A stretch of DNA of 64,000 bases from CALGLS01 sp965222105 (GTDB lineage: Bacteria > Bacteroidota > Bacteroidia > Chitinophagales > Saprospiraceae), in assembly GCA_965222105.1 (NCBI GenBank), contig CBDCTQ010000057.1:124001-188000 (forward strand), in the 5' to 3' direction. The notes beneath the pieces are model-generated. The model made no database searches. It was not told where the DNA came from and was given only the letters and a program-made list of their open reading frames with translations. The position numbers and the translations under genes are program-made. The stretch's first letter is position 1, and each line of letters begins with the position of its first letter. Shown piece after piece: positions 45,562-54,590 of this stretch.

Positions 45562-46537
45562 GTCGGGTAGGTCGGGAGGGTTGCCCCTCCTTTCCCCCCT
45601 CAGAACAGACCGAACTAGTTTCCCAGTAATCTGCTCAAGCACTCATAACGGTTATGATCACCGCACCGAGCATTGTAAGCTACTCGATTTTACGATGATA
45701 GATGTCAAAATGACTACCATCAGCCCGGTTTAAAAGTATCAACCTTACATTTGCCCCGGTTAAACTAATGATTCTGTTGGCACAGCCAATCAGTTATTCA
45801 TGGGTTGAAATAACTCCTGGCCTCCACTGCTCTGACCCAGATAAAGTCATTCGTACACCGTTCTCGTAATTGAGCACCTGCCGGAAGTCGGCTCGGCTTT
45901 CGCCGGGAGTAATGTTGATTGATTTCGTTTTACCCCGATGATCAATCTCAACTTCTATCCCTGTCATTACAACAAGGCATTCGCTTTTTCCAGCATCCTT
46001 TACCTGCACCGCCATCGTAGGGAATTACTTCCTTCCTACTCCTTAAAAGGAGAACGATACAGGCTTACCGTGTTTCGCTTTTAATACTGAGTGGGTTAGC
46101 GTCCACCTCTACCCCGGAGGAATTTTCCTTTCTGACTCCTAAGGGTCAGAAACAGGGACTACGCATGGTGAGTTCGTGAACTCCATGACCCTACCTCTCG
46201 TCTTTTTGACTACGGCGTATATAGTCTTTTCCGCCGTTCTTAAGTAACGAGGCTTACAGTGATTCACATATATTACGCATACCATTCATTCCGCTTCCTC
46301 CTACCGCAAAAGACTAGCAGTTTTCGCTTTGATCTCTCGGTCGCCACTTATCCCGATCGGAATCGGGAGGAGCTTTGTTGTCCTTCGGGCTTAGCACCCC
46401 ACCATTACTAGTGACGCACCCCGAAGTAGGAAACTGATGGTAGCACATCAGGTTAAATCCACCATTGAATAACTCATGTAAAATTGTTGTTCTTCCGATG
46501 GTTTAACAGTATTATAAAGCGACTTCTCACGTCGCAC
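45562..46537 (-). ncRNA. group II intron copy F, ORF-less, full length
   Basis: 976 bases. Comparison with the empty site 4 gives exact ends: 5' exon ...AGTTTTCGTG, intron GTGCGACGTGAGAAG ... CTACCCGAC, 3' exon CGGTCGGCACG. Domain V is at 45603-45636 with a T for A beside the bulge. The middle third (around 46110-46235) is diverged from the other copies. No reverse transcriptase. Confidence 0.88.
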
Positions 46538-46563
46538 CACGAAAACTTAATTATTGGCTGCAG

Positions 46564-47931
46564 TTATTTTTTTAATCCTTCAACGCTATTTCCATCATTA
46601 TTAGTCCAAATCATTTTAACTATTTCCCCTTGATCATCTTCTTTAAATTCAATATAAGAATATAGAGTTCTACTAAAAAATCGTTCATCTTCAAGTAGGA
46701 TTAATTCTGAATTTCCTCCTTCATTAGCTCTTGCTTGAATTCTACCATTAATTTCTTCAATGTATACTTTAAAATTTGGTCCAAATGTGTATGTCCCAAT
46801 TATTCTATCCTTATCAATTTTAGTATTCTCTTTTGGTGGGATTTGCTTGGCTCGACTTTTATATTCTTTGCTAAATACCATAGCGGCAATGTCTCTTCTA
46901 AAAAAATCTGCAACTCCAGTTTGTATATTACCGAGAATGATTATCGTAATTTCAGAATCTTTATAATGTAGGTAATCAGCAATATATCCATTGACTCTTC
47001 CGTCATGACCAAAAACTGATTGGTCGAAAGACTCATAAACAGAAATTCCAAATCCATAGTTATTTCCATAATTTTTCAGAAATTTCTCGTAGGATTCTTT
47101 TTTCAAAAAAGATTTGTTCTCAATTGACTCAATCCATATCCGTAGATCTTGAATCGTACTGTAAAGTGATCCTGAACCTTTCAATAATTCCGGATCGAGG
47201 AAATCAGTTATTTTAAACAAATCGTAGCCTAATGGGTCGTAACCAACTGCTAGATTTGGAATTATATCATTATATTTATTATGACCACTAGCTGTCATAT
47301 TCAATGGTTGGAATATTTTTTCATTCAAGTAATCTTGATATTTACTACCACTTAATCTTTCAATTATTTCAGCTAAAATTGCATATCCACCATTTGAGTA
47401 TTGGTATTGAGTACCTGGTTCAAATTGAAGCTCGGAATTCAGAACTAATTTTGTTAAATCAGAGATAGTTTTCTTTTGACTGGAAAGTTTATTGAAGTCA
47501 GGAACATTATAGATATCGGTAATTCCTGAAGTATGGGTCAAAAGTTGCTGGATTGTTATCCGTTCAGCATTCGAGTTATTTGGAAAAATTTTTGATAAAG
47601 TATCTGTAGTTTTTAGCAATCCTTCTTGCTCCATAATCAAAATTGCTGATGCTGTAAACTGTTTGGATACAGAACCAATTTTGAATTTGGTGATTTTCTC
47701 ATTTTGAACTTTGAAGGAATGGTTAGCATAGCCAAAACATTCTTGATATACAATTGAAACTCCCTTAATTATGGCTATGCACCCTGAGAAATCACCTGTT
47801 TTGGTATAACCATTAATATAAGAATCTAATTTATTCCTTATTTCATAATTATCATCGGTAAAATTATTTTGTGAAAACAAATTTGTTCCACATGCGATGC
47901 TTATTATAAGCGATATAATACTTGTCTTCAT
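46564..47931 (-). CDS. cassette gene, serine hydrolase (beta-lactamase class C-like)
   Basis: 455 residues. Signal peptide (1-20). SxxK motif in 'KIGSVSKQFTASAILIMEQE', YxN-like 'YQYSNGGYAILAEI' and a later 'FGHDGRVNGYIADY' in the place of the KTG box. These fit penicillin-binding/beta-lactamase-fold serine hydrolases (peptidases or esterases) rather than true antibiotic-hydrolysing enzymes. Last of four genes in a cassette with an ECF sigma factor. Exported, so likely acts in the periplasm or at the surface. Confidence 0.78.
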   Translation of the reverse strand: MKTSIISLIISIACGTNLFSQNNFTDDNYEIRNKLDSYINGYTKTGDFSGCIAIIKGVSIVYQECFGYANHSFKVQNEKITKFKIGSVSKQFTASAILIMEQEGLLKTTDTLSKIFPNNSNAERITIQQLLTHTSGITDIYNVPDFNKLSSQKKTISDLTKLVLNSELQFEPGTQYQYSNGGYAILAEIIERLSGSKYQDYLNEKIFQPLNMTASGHNKYNDIIPNLAVGYDPLGYDLFKITDFLDPELLKGSGSLYSTIQDLRIWIESIENKSFLKKESYEKFLKNYGNNYGFGISVYESFDQSVFGHDGRVNGYIADYLHYKDSEITIIILGNIQTGVADFFRRDIAAMVFSKEYKSRAKQIPPKENTKIDKDRIIGTYTFGPNFKVYIEEINGRIQARANEGGNSELILLEDERFFSRTLYSYIEFKEDDQGEIVKMIWTNNDGNSVEGLKK

Positions 47932-47937
47932 TAGATT

Positions 47938-48711
47938 TTAAGATTTTGACTTTTTGATGGCTATTGGACCATTTTCTGTAGATAAGAAAAGTAGCGAACC
48001 TCCGCCATTTATTTTGGCTCTATTATTAATAGCTTGCTTTGCATATTTTTTTTGATTCAAATTGATTATTTTTTCTTCAGTGTCTAAATCAAAATCTGAT
48101 TCTATGTAACCGTTTTTCCGAGAAATCAATCGTAAGTCACGCTTTGATTTTTCTGGTATTAATACTGTGATTCCTCCATTTAAGGTAACAAGCGAAATAG
48201 GTCGATTGCCGTTAATCTTATCAAAACTTGCTTTTATCTCTCCATTGGTGGTATTAACTATGGCATATTCACTAATACCTTCTAATTTCACAGAACCGTT
48301 TAAGCTGTTTATTTCCGTACCATTTAAGAAATTATATACTGAAATATTTCCGCCTTTTTTGAGCATAATTTCAATAAAGAGATCTGCTGGAATTTTTAAA
48401 TTTAAATCGATAGATTCAAAGTCTTTTGGTTTTCTTGTTTCTATATAAAGTTTTTTCTCTTTTAACTCAAAACTCATATAGTTTAAAAAATTATCAATGT
48501 TTTTTGACTTCTTTGAAGTGTCTGTAAAAATAGCCTCGACATTAAACTCTGGTGAATCGCCAGATACAGTTCCCTCTATATTTATATCTCCCCAATGGGA
48601 TATTATATATACTCCTTCAATATTTTTAAAATTGGATAAATCCTTTTGGCAATAAATATGAGTACTGGCTATGGACAATAGCACTAAAAGAAAAAGTTTA
48701 ATTGACTTCAT
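47938..48711 (-). CDS. cassette gene, exported DUF4097-like beta-strand protein
   Basis: 257 residues. Signal peptide (1-21), then repeated short beta strands ('GSVKLEGISEYAIVNTTNGE', 'ISLVTLNGGITVLIPEKSK', 'NGYIESDFDLDTEE') as in DUF4097/adhesin-like beta-helix proteins that often accompany ECF sigma/anti-sigma pairs in Bacteroidota. Third gene of the cassette operon. Function unknown; possibly an envelope-stress partner. Confidence 0.68.
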   Translation of the reverse strand: MKSIKLFLLVLLSIASTHIYCQKDLSNFKNIEGVYIISHWGDINIEGTVSGDSPEFNVEAIFTDTSKKSKNIDNFLNYMSFELKEKKLYIETRKPKDFESIDLNLKIPADLFIEIMLKKGGNISVYNFLNGTEINSLNGSVKLEGISEYAIVNTTNGEIKASFDKINGNRPISLVTLNGGITVLIPEKSKRDLRLISRKNGYIESDFDLDTEEKIINLNQKKYAKQAINNRAKINGGGSLLFLSTENGPIAIKKSKS

Positions 48712-48738
48712 AATTGTTCGTTTTTGATGTTAAATGAA

Positions 48739-49395
48739 TTAATTTGATAAAATATTTTCCGCCTTTTGTTTAACTGAAATATCAAGATTACTTCTTTGAG
48801 AAAAGGCTAATAGTTCCGATGTGAAATTTATATGTTTCGCTGATTCAAGTGAATTTAAAAGAGCCATCTGTACGGTAGGAATGGTTTCATAATGTAAAGT
48901 ATTAAAAAAGTCTTTATCTAATTTTGAGCGGTCGTTAGATAACAGGTCTATAATTGTAACTTTAATATTTGGGTTGTTCTCATTCCTTAATTCTTCTTTC
49001 AGCCAATTAATATCTATTGAACTCAATTCATGATTGTTCAAATTATAAATGAAACTCAGTTTATCCACATTTGAATTTAGTTTTTGATAATCTTCCTTAA
49101 AATTTATATTGTTATTAAACACGAATAGGAAAAAGATTATACTCGCAGCAACAGCAAATAAAGGTGCCCATATTTTTAAATTAACAACAGGTTTATGTTG
49201 AGTACTTTTATCTTCTATAAATTGATATATTCTTTTATCAGTTTCTGGACTAATTGTATAACGAGGTAAATCTTTTAAACTAGCTACTAAATTTTTTAAC
49301 TCATCGCCCTGAATACAAGATTTTTCATCAGTTAATTTGTTAGAAAGTCCATCAACGTAGTCCATTAATTCTTTATCTTTTTGATTTTCTTTCAT
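48739..49395 (-). CDS. cassette gene, probable anti-sigma factor with HEAT-like domain
   Basis: 218 residues. The N-terminal cytoplasmic part (about 75 residues) is followed by one membrane helix (about 77-95, 'WAPLFAVAASIIFFLFVFNN') and a periplasmic helical domain with HEAT-repeat-like segments. The start overlaps the sigma factor stop (ATGA), typical for sigma/anti-sigma pairs. Likely holds the ECF sigma factor inactive. Confidence 0.68.
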   Translation of the reverse strand: MKENQKDKELMDYVDGLSNKLTDEKSCIQGDELKNLVASLKDLPRYTISPETDKRIYQFIEDKSTQHKPVVNLKIWAPLFAVAASIIFFLFVFNNNINFKEDYQKLNSNVDKLSFIYNLNNHELSSIDINWLKEELRNENNPNIKVTIIDLLSNDRSKLDKDFFNTLHYETIPTVQMALLNSLESAKHINFTSELLAFSQRSNLDISVKQKAENILSN

Positions 49396-49931
49396 AGTTC
49401 TTTATCTTTTAGTAGTTTATTCAATTTTTTTAGAGCTCTACATACCTTAATTCGTACACTATTAATTGATGTATTTTCAGAAACAGCAATATCTTGATAA
49501 CTCATTTCAAGTATATAGTACATGTTAATAATATTTCTTTGAGAAGGTTTCAAGCTATTCAAGGCTTTTTGCACCTGTTTGTTTCTATATTGCACATCGC
49601 CAGATATTTCAGGATGTACGGTATTATCTTCAAATTCCACGGCGTCTAATGATTTGTTATCCATAGATTTCTTAAAGTAATCTTTTACCAAATTTGATGC
49701 TATTTGAAATATCCAAGGGCGTATTTTTTTTGAGTTTTTGAAGCTATGCCTGTATTTAAAGACTCTTTCAAAAGTTTCCATTACCAAATCATTACTGCTA
49801 TGGTAGTTTCCTGTATTTCTTAAAAAAAAATTAAATAATAAATCCTTATAACGTTCATAAAGAGTGCCAAGGCTCTCGATATCACCATTTCTTAATTTTT
49901 CAAATAAAGTTTCGTCTGAAATTATCATCAT
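49392..49931 (-). CDS. cassette gene, ECF RNA polymerase sigma factor
   Basis: 179 residues. Region 2 ('LGTLYERYKDLLFNFFLRNT', 'DLVMETFERVFKYRHSF', 'IRPWIFQIASNLVKDYFKK') and region 4 ('LNSLKPSQRNIINMYYILEM', 'SYQDIAVSENTSINSVRIKV'). First of four cassette genes. An ECF sigma factor inside a cassette is unusual: it would bring its own regulon control with the cassette, and probably activates its own promoter within 49932-50156. Confidence 0.88.
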   Translation of the reverse strand: MMIISDETLFEKLRNGDIESLGTLYERYKDLLFNFFLRNTGNYHSSNDLVMETFERVFKYRHSFKNSKKIRPWIFQIASNLVKDYFKKSMDNKSLDAVEFEDNTVHPEISGDVQYRNKQVQKALNSLKPSQRNIINMYYILEMSYQDIAVSENTSINSVRIKVCRALKKLNKLLKDKEL

Positions 49932-50156
49932 ATACCCTATATACTTTGAAATAGTATTTTCATTTCACTTTAAAAGTAAAAAAGTCTAGTAATTTGTATT
50001 ACAATGCTCTCTAATAGTTGTAAGCATGAAGAGTATTAAATACTTTCGGGGAAAGAAGTTTATGAATTAACGCTTGTTAATCAGTAAGTTGTGGAAATGT
50101 GGTTAAAGTTGCATAATGTAGGCATTAAAAATCATATGAAGTCGAATGAAATTATT

Positions 50157-50253
50157 GCTGCCAACGGTTAGCTACACAACGTAGCCAGCGGCGCGTTGGC
50201 TTTTTAAGCGTTGGCAAGACTGCTGGCTATGGCCGTTGTAGCTGTTGTTGAAC
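50157..50253 (-). repeat. attC-like site 5 (intron-free)
   Basis: Minus strand GTTCAAC, AAC, arm AGCTACAACGGCCATAGCCA, variable top, arm ...GCTGGCTACGTTGTGTAGCT, ACC and the GTTGGCAGC core. 97 bases, strong stem. Confidence 0.78.
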
Positions 50254-50345
50254 TAAGTCGCTACGCGACAATTCCCCCTCAATTTAGCAAATAAACTGAA
50301 TATCCACTAATGTAGAGGTTTTTTAACCTTTAAAATCTCTACATC

Positions 50346-51254
50346 ATGCAAAAAAGCAACCATTCTTCGTCCATCAAAAGCCCCATGATCCAGCGGGCCA
50401 AACTTCATGTGGATGGCTTCGCTGCTCTATTCGCTAAGCTCGAACAAAAAATCATCCTCGGCAGTTTGTCTAAATCTACTCTTCTGAATTACGGCCGATG
50501 CATCGCCAAAATCAGCCTTCACTTCAAATGCATTCCCACTCTGCTGGACGAAGAGCAGATCAACGGATACCTCCAACACCTGCTTACCAATCCACAACAA
50601 CCTTCCAAGTCCTACTTCAAACACACTGTTTACGGCCTAAGGTTTTTGTTTCGCACTTTCAACATGGAAGACCGAATCGTCAAATTGCCTACGCTAAAAC
50701 GATCCAACAAACTTCCCGTCGTCCTCAACCAATCTGAATGCAGAAAACTTTTCAAAGCAGGCAGAATCCTCAAACACCGAGTCCTACTCAGTTTAATTTA
50801 TTCTGCCGGTTTGCGCAACAAAGAAGTCCGCAACCTCAAACTCGCAGACATTGACTTTGAACGCAAAACAATCCACATCCGACAAACCAAATACAACAAG
50901 GATCGATACCTACCCCTTTCTGATAAAATCAGCATTGGGCTGAAGAAATACATCCTGGCATACAACCCCAAAGTCTACCTGTTCAATGGTAAATCCATCG
51001 GCAGTCCACTTTCTGCAAGAGGAGTCCAGTGGACTTTGCGACAAACACTCAAAAGAACCGACATCAACAAAGAGGTCACCGTTCATACCCTCCGACATTC
51101 CTATGCAACTCATTTGTTAGAATTTGGTGTTGATGTCAATTCCGTGTCCAAATTGTTAGGACATGAGCTGCTTGCTACCACCCTGATCTATTTACATGTT
51201 GCCCAGATCAAACCCATGCCAAGATTCAGCCCTTTCGACAAACTGTATCAATAG
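50346..51254 (+). CDS. tyrosine recombinase of unit B, intact
   Basis: 302 residues. N-terminal SAM-like core-binding domain (to about 115), then the catalytic domain: Arg in 'IYSAGLRNKEVRNL', Lys in 'TKYNKDRYLPL', 'HTLRHSYATHLLEFG', His in 'LLGHELLATT', Tyr in 'LIYLHVAQ'. XerC/D-like size. The hairpin just before the ATG may control translation. Its partner transposase gene overlaps the 3' end by about 60 bases. It may resolve or integrate circular forms of the unit. Confidence 0.88.
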   Translation: MQKSNHSSSIKSPMIQRAKLHVDGFAALFAKLEQKIILGSLSKSTLLNYGRCIAKISLHFKCIPTLLDEEQINGYLQHLLTNPQQPSKSYFKHTVYGLRFLFRTFNMEDRIVKLPTLKRSNKLPVVLNQSECRKLFKAGRILKHRVLLSLIYSAGLRNKEVRNLKLADIDFERKTIHIRQTKYNKDRYLPLSDKISIGLKKYILAYNPKVYLFNGKSIGSPLSARGVQWTLRQTLKRTDINKEVTVHTLRHSYATHLLEFGVDVNSVSKLLGHELLATTLIYLHVAQIKPMPRFSPFDKLYQ

Positions 51255-52401
51255 CATCGTTCTGAAAAACATTATCGGAGATATCATCAATAGCCAATGG
51301 GATTACATTCGGTCTACTTTTAACTCGTTTAAAATTAGAATCCTCAACGCTATTCGCCGTTGCAGAACACCTGCAATGGGTGGGTCGTTGTACCGGTGTA
51401 ATTCCTGCGGCCATTTTCATAAACGATATCATTCCTGCCGCAACCGCAATTGTCCTGTTTGCCAAAACACGCAAAAGGAGGAATGGGTACAAAAACAACA
51501 AGAACAAGTATTACCGTGTACATACTACCATGTCGTTTTCACCGTACCTCATCAACTCAACGAGTTGTTCCTGGCTTACCCCAGGCAGTTGTACAAACTC
51601 TTATTCGATGCCTCCTGGCAATGCCTCAACCAGTTTGGGTGGAACCCCAAATTCCTGGGGGCGCAAATTGGGGCTACTTCCGTTTTGCATACTTGGGGCA
51701 GCAACCTAAGTTACCACCCCCACATCCATTGCATCGTTCCGGGGGGCGGCATTACCTTAAAAAACAAGTGGAAGATCGCCAATGGCAATGGAAAGTTTCT
51801 CTTTCCCGTCCAGGCAATGAGTCCTGTCTTTCGGGGCATTTTCATGAAAAAATTTAAAGATTTTTGTCAGCGCAATGGTTTAGATGACATTGATGATCTG
51901 ACCAATGAACTTTATAAAATTTCATGGATCGTATATGCCAAGCCTCCTTTTGGCGGCACGGAAGGCGTCATTAGATACCTGGCCCGATACACGCACAAAA
52001 TCGCCATCACCAACCACCGGATCATCGACTTTTCAAACAATACTGTTACATTTTCTTACACCGACTACAGACATCGAAATCAAAAAAAGAAGACCACTTT
52101 ATCGGCTCAAGAATTTGTACGCAGGTTTGCCATGCACATCCTTCCCAAAGGGTTTTGTAGAATCAGACATTACGGCATATTGAGCAGCACTTATAAAAAC
52201 AAACTTTTCCCCAACATCCCCAAACAACAAACCAAAACCGACTGGGTAAGTTTTTGGAAAAACAAAGGACTCGATGTCTTAAAATGCCCTCAGTGTCAAT
52301 CGGGCCGGCTTGTTTTCTTTGGCGAATTAGTTCCCATCAGAGGGCCGCCACCAACTATCCAAAAACCTCCCCAAAACCAATCTTCCGTTTCTTTGACCTA
52401 G
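51196..52401 (+). CDS. IS91-family HUH transposase, unit B copy 2
   Basis: Same motifs and length as the copy at 44111: zinc-binding Cys/His region, HUH 'YHPHIHCIVPGGG', catalytic 'RYLARYTHKIAI'. Nucleotide differences from copy 1 cluster in 51640-51725 and near 51840-51980, mostly synonymous, which looks like gene conversion with another copy rather than simple drift. Confidence 0.87.
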   Translation: MLPRSNPCQDSALSTNCINSIVLKNIIGDIINSQWDYIRSTFNSFKIRILNAIRRCRTPAMGGSLYRCNSCGHFHKRYHSCRNRNCPVCQNTQKEEWVQKQQEQVLPCTYYHVVFTVPHQLNELFLAYPRQLYKLLFDASWQCLNQFGWNPKFLGAQIGATSVLHTWGSNLSYHPHIHCIVPGGGITLKNKWKIANGNGKFLFPVQAMSPVFRGIFMKKFKDFCQRNGLDDIDDLTNELYKISWIVYAKPPFGGTEGVIRYLARYTHKIAITNHRIIDFSNNTVTFSYTDYRHRNQKKKTTLSAQEFVRRFAMHILPKGFCRIRHYGILSSTYKNKLFPNIPKQQTKTDWVSFWKNKGLDVLKCPQCQSGRLVFFGELVPIRGPPPTIQKPPQNQSSVSLT

Positions 52402-52610
52402 TCAAGGGCTGGGAGGGGTATGTCATCAACGGAATTATTGCCGACATAACAATACAATTTCAAAATGCATTTGTACAATTATCATACTCTTTTAGACTTG
52501 TAGTACTCTTCAATGCAGCACTAAATGTAAAATCAGCACGATACCATTTGTGCTCCTCGCTTTTCTCCTACAAAATTATATTTGCTTTCTCCTAGCCTTT
52601 GGTCGACTTC

Positions 52611-52670
52611 GTTCAACAGAGTTTTCATGCTGGGTCGTGCCGACCGCACGAAAACTTATTTATTAGCGGC
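52611..52670 (-). repeat. attC-like site 4, intron-free (empty site for the intron)
   Basis: Minus strand GCCGCTAAT core, AAATA, stem AGTTTTC / GAAAACT, inner CGGTCG / CGACC, CT and GTTGAAC core. 60 bases. The intron of copy F interrupts the same sequence between TTTTCGTG and CGGTCGG. Confidence 0.87.
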
Positions 52671-52681
52671 TGGTTTATTTT

Positions 52682-53437
52682 TCAATAGTAGTCATACTCG
52701 TAATATTTCTTTTTACAACACAATCCACATGGAATCTTTGAATAATCGTATTCCCATTTCTTTATAACCCTATCTCTATATATTTCACGCTCTTCAATAA
52801 GTTCTCCTTTATCACTTAAAATTTTAATGCAGTGTTTTTCTTCATATACATAACGAAGTTCTTTTCTTGTTCCTTTTGTAATTATTTTTCGTATTAAAAC
52901 ACCTTTTTCGTACTCATATATTGACACTAAATTATTATTGATATACTTCTTGGTCAACTGACCATTCTCATCGTATTCATCATTAAATTTAAATTCTCTT
53001 TTCCTATTTTCGTATTTGATCGTTCTCCCTGTAAATTTACCCAACTCTTCATCATAAAAAAATAAAATTTCTTTTATTCGACTGCGATTAGTTTTCAACT
53101 CGTAAATTAATCTACTTTGATTGTCTCTTTTTCTTGTTTTTAATAACACATTTCCTGAATTACTCCACTTCATGGATTTCAATAAACCATTGTCCTCATA
53201 TTCATAGCTCTTAACTAGAGCTTTCCTATTCCATATTTTTACAGCTTCAATCAATTGGTGCTTCTCATTATAAGAATAATTCGTTTTTGAAATTAATCTC
53301 TGAGAGTCTATTTGGCAAAATTCTTCTATTGATTTTAGTGGATATGAATTCAGTTCAAAATAATTTTGAGCTTGACTTGGTAGTTCAATAGCTATTAAGA
53401 TTATTAATAGCAAAAATATTATTCTTCTTGTTTCCAT
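52682..53437 (-). CDS. cassette gene, exported YD-repeat-like protein
   Basis: 251 residues. Signal peptide (1-22), then several short repeats with the RHS/YD flavour ('YEYEDNGLLKSMKWSNSGNV', 'DEYDENGQLTKKYINNN', 'RYVYEEKHCIKILSDKGELI') and a C-terminal Cys-Tyr cluster ('CGLCCKKKYYEYDYY'). YD-type repeats form beta-strand shells or toxin cages, but this protein is short. Cores GTTGGCGGC (53534) and GCCGCTAAT (52670) bound it, with one mismatch. Confidence 0.58.
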   Translation of the reverse strand: METRRIIFLLLIILIAIELPSQAQNYFELNSYPLKSIEEFCQIDSQRLISKTNYSYNEKHQLIEAVKIWNRKALVKSYEYEDNGLLKSMKWSNSGNVLLKTRKRDNQSRLIYELKTNRSRIKEILFFYDEELGKFTGRTIKYENRKREFKFNDEYDENGQLTKKYINNNLVSIYEYEKGVLIRKIITKGTRKELRYVYEEKHCIKILSDKGELIEEREIYRDRVIKKWEYDYSKIPCGLCCKKKYYEYDYY

Positions 53438-53525
53438 CTTTTAAACCTTTTCGTAAAAATTTGATTTAGCTTCTTAGATGGAATCCTCTCTCAATAGTTT
53501 AATGTAATTTTATTGTTATTTACTA

Positions 53526-53572
53526 GCCGCCAACGGGTGTAAACGACATACCGACCGAATGGGAGGTGTGAG
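53526..53572 (-). repeat. attC-like site 3, 3' half after the intron
   Basis: 3' exon CTCACACCTCCCATTCGG, then TCGGTATGTCG...CACCC and the GTTGGCGGC core. It does not pair well with the 5' half (AATTAAGTTTTCGTG), which belongs to the site 4/6 family, so the site may be a hybrid. Confidence 0.6.
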
Positions 53573-54562
53573 GTCGGGTAGGTTGCCCCTCCTTCCCCCC
53601 CTCAGAACAGACCGTACTAGTTTCCCAGTAATCTGCTCAAGCACCCATAACGGTTATGATCACCGCACCGAGCATTGTAAGCTACTCGATTTTACGATAA
53701 TAGATGTCAAAATGACTACCATCAGCCCGGTTTAAAAGCATCAACCTTACCTTTGCCCCGGTTATACTAATGATTCTGTTGGCACAGCCAGTCAGCTATT
53801 CATGGGTTGAAATAACTCCTGGCTTCCACTGCTCTGACCCAGATAAAGTCGTTCGTACACCGTTCTCGTAATTGAGCACCTGCCTGAAGTCGGCTCGGCT
53901 TTCGCCGGGAGTAATGTTGATTGATTTTGTTTTACCCCAATAATCAATCTCAACTCCTATCCCTGCCATTACAACAAGGCCTTCGCTTTTTCCAGCATCC
54001 TTTACCTGCACCCGTCATCGTAGGGAATTACTTCCTTCCTACTCCTTAAAAAGGAGAACGATACAGGCTTACCGTGTTCCGCTTTTAATACCGAATGGGT
54101 TAGCGTCCACCTTTACCCCGGGGGAATTTTCATTCCGACGAATGCCGGAAAGCAACTACGTGCCATGAGTACCTGAACTTGACAACTGTACCCCTTGTCG
54201 TTTTTGACTACGGCGGTTATGCTCCCCATACAACAGGAAACAAAGTTAGTCTTTTCCGCCGCTTCAATGTAACGAGGCTTAAAGTGATTCACATATATTA
54301 CGCATACCATTCATTCCGCTTCCTCCTACCGCAAAAGACTAGCAGCTTTCGCTTTGACCTCACGGTCGCCGCTTATCCCAATCGGAATCGGGAGGAGCTT
54401 TGTTGTCCTTCGGGCTTAGCACCCCACCATTGCTGGTGACGCACCCCGAAGTAGGAAACTGATGGCAGCACATCAGGTTAAATCCACCTTTGAATAACTC
54501 ATGTAAAATTATTGTTATTCTGATGATTTAACAGTATTATAAAGCGACTTTTCACGTCGCAC
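53573..54562 (-). ncRNA. group II intron copy G, ORF-less, full length, canonical domain V
   Basis: 990 bases, GTGCGACGTGAAAAG at 54562 to CCGAC at 53573. Domain V at 53605-53638 is the canonical form: GAGC start, GAAA loop, CG bulge, GTTC end. Domain VI is shortened by 8 bases (CCCTCCCG missing). Of the copies here it has the best-preserved catalytic core. No reverse transcriptase inside. Confidence 0.87.
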
Positions 54563-54590
54563 CACGAAAACTTAATTATTAGGCACAGGT

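Larger units (their letters stand above)
50254..52610 (+). mobile_element. IS91-like unit B, copy 2
   Basis: 2357 bases between GTTGAAC (50247-50253) and GTTCAAC (52611-52617), same ends as copy 1. Both genes intact. Read from the minus strand, the transposase-distal end directly follows GAAC of the core GTTGAAC, the tetranucleotide preferred by IS91-type elements. Confidence 0.78.

Noticed and set aside
46564..47931. Calling the serine hydrolase an antibiotic-resistance beta-lactamase
   Set aside because: Only the general SxxK/YxN fold motifs are visible; these occur in many peptidases and esterases of the same fold.
42148..54562. Treating the recurring 1-kb sequences as an insertion sequence or MITE family
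   Set aside because: They have no terminal inverted repeats or target duplications, but have group II 5' and 3' ends and a full domain V/VI.
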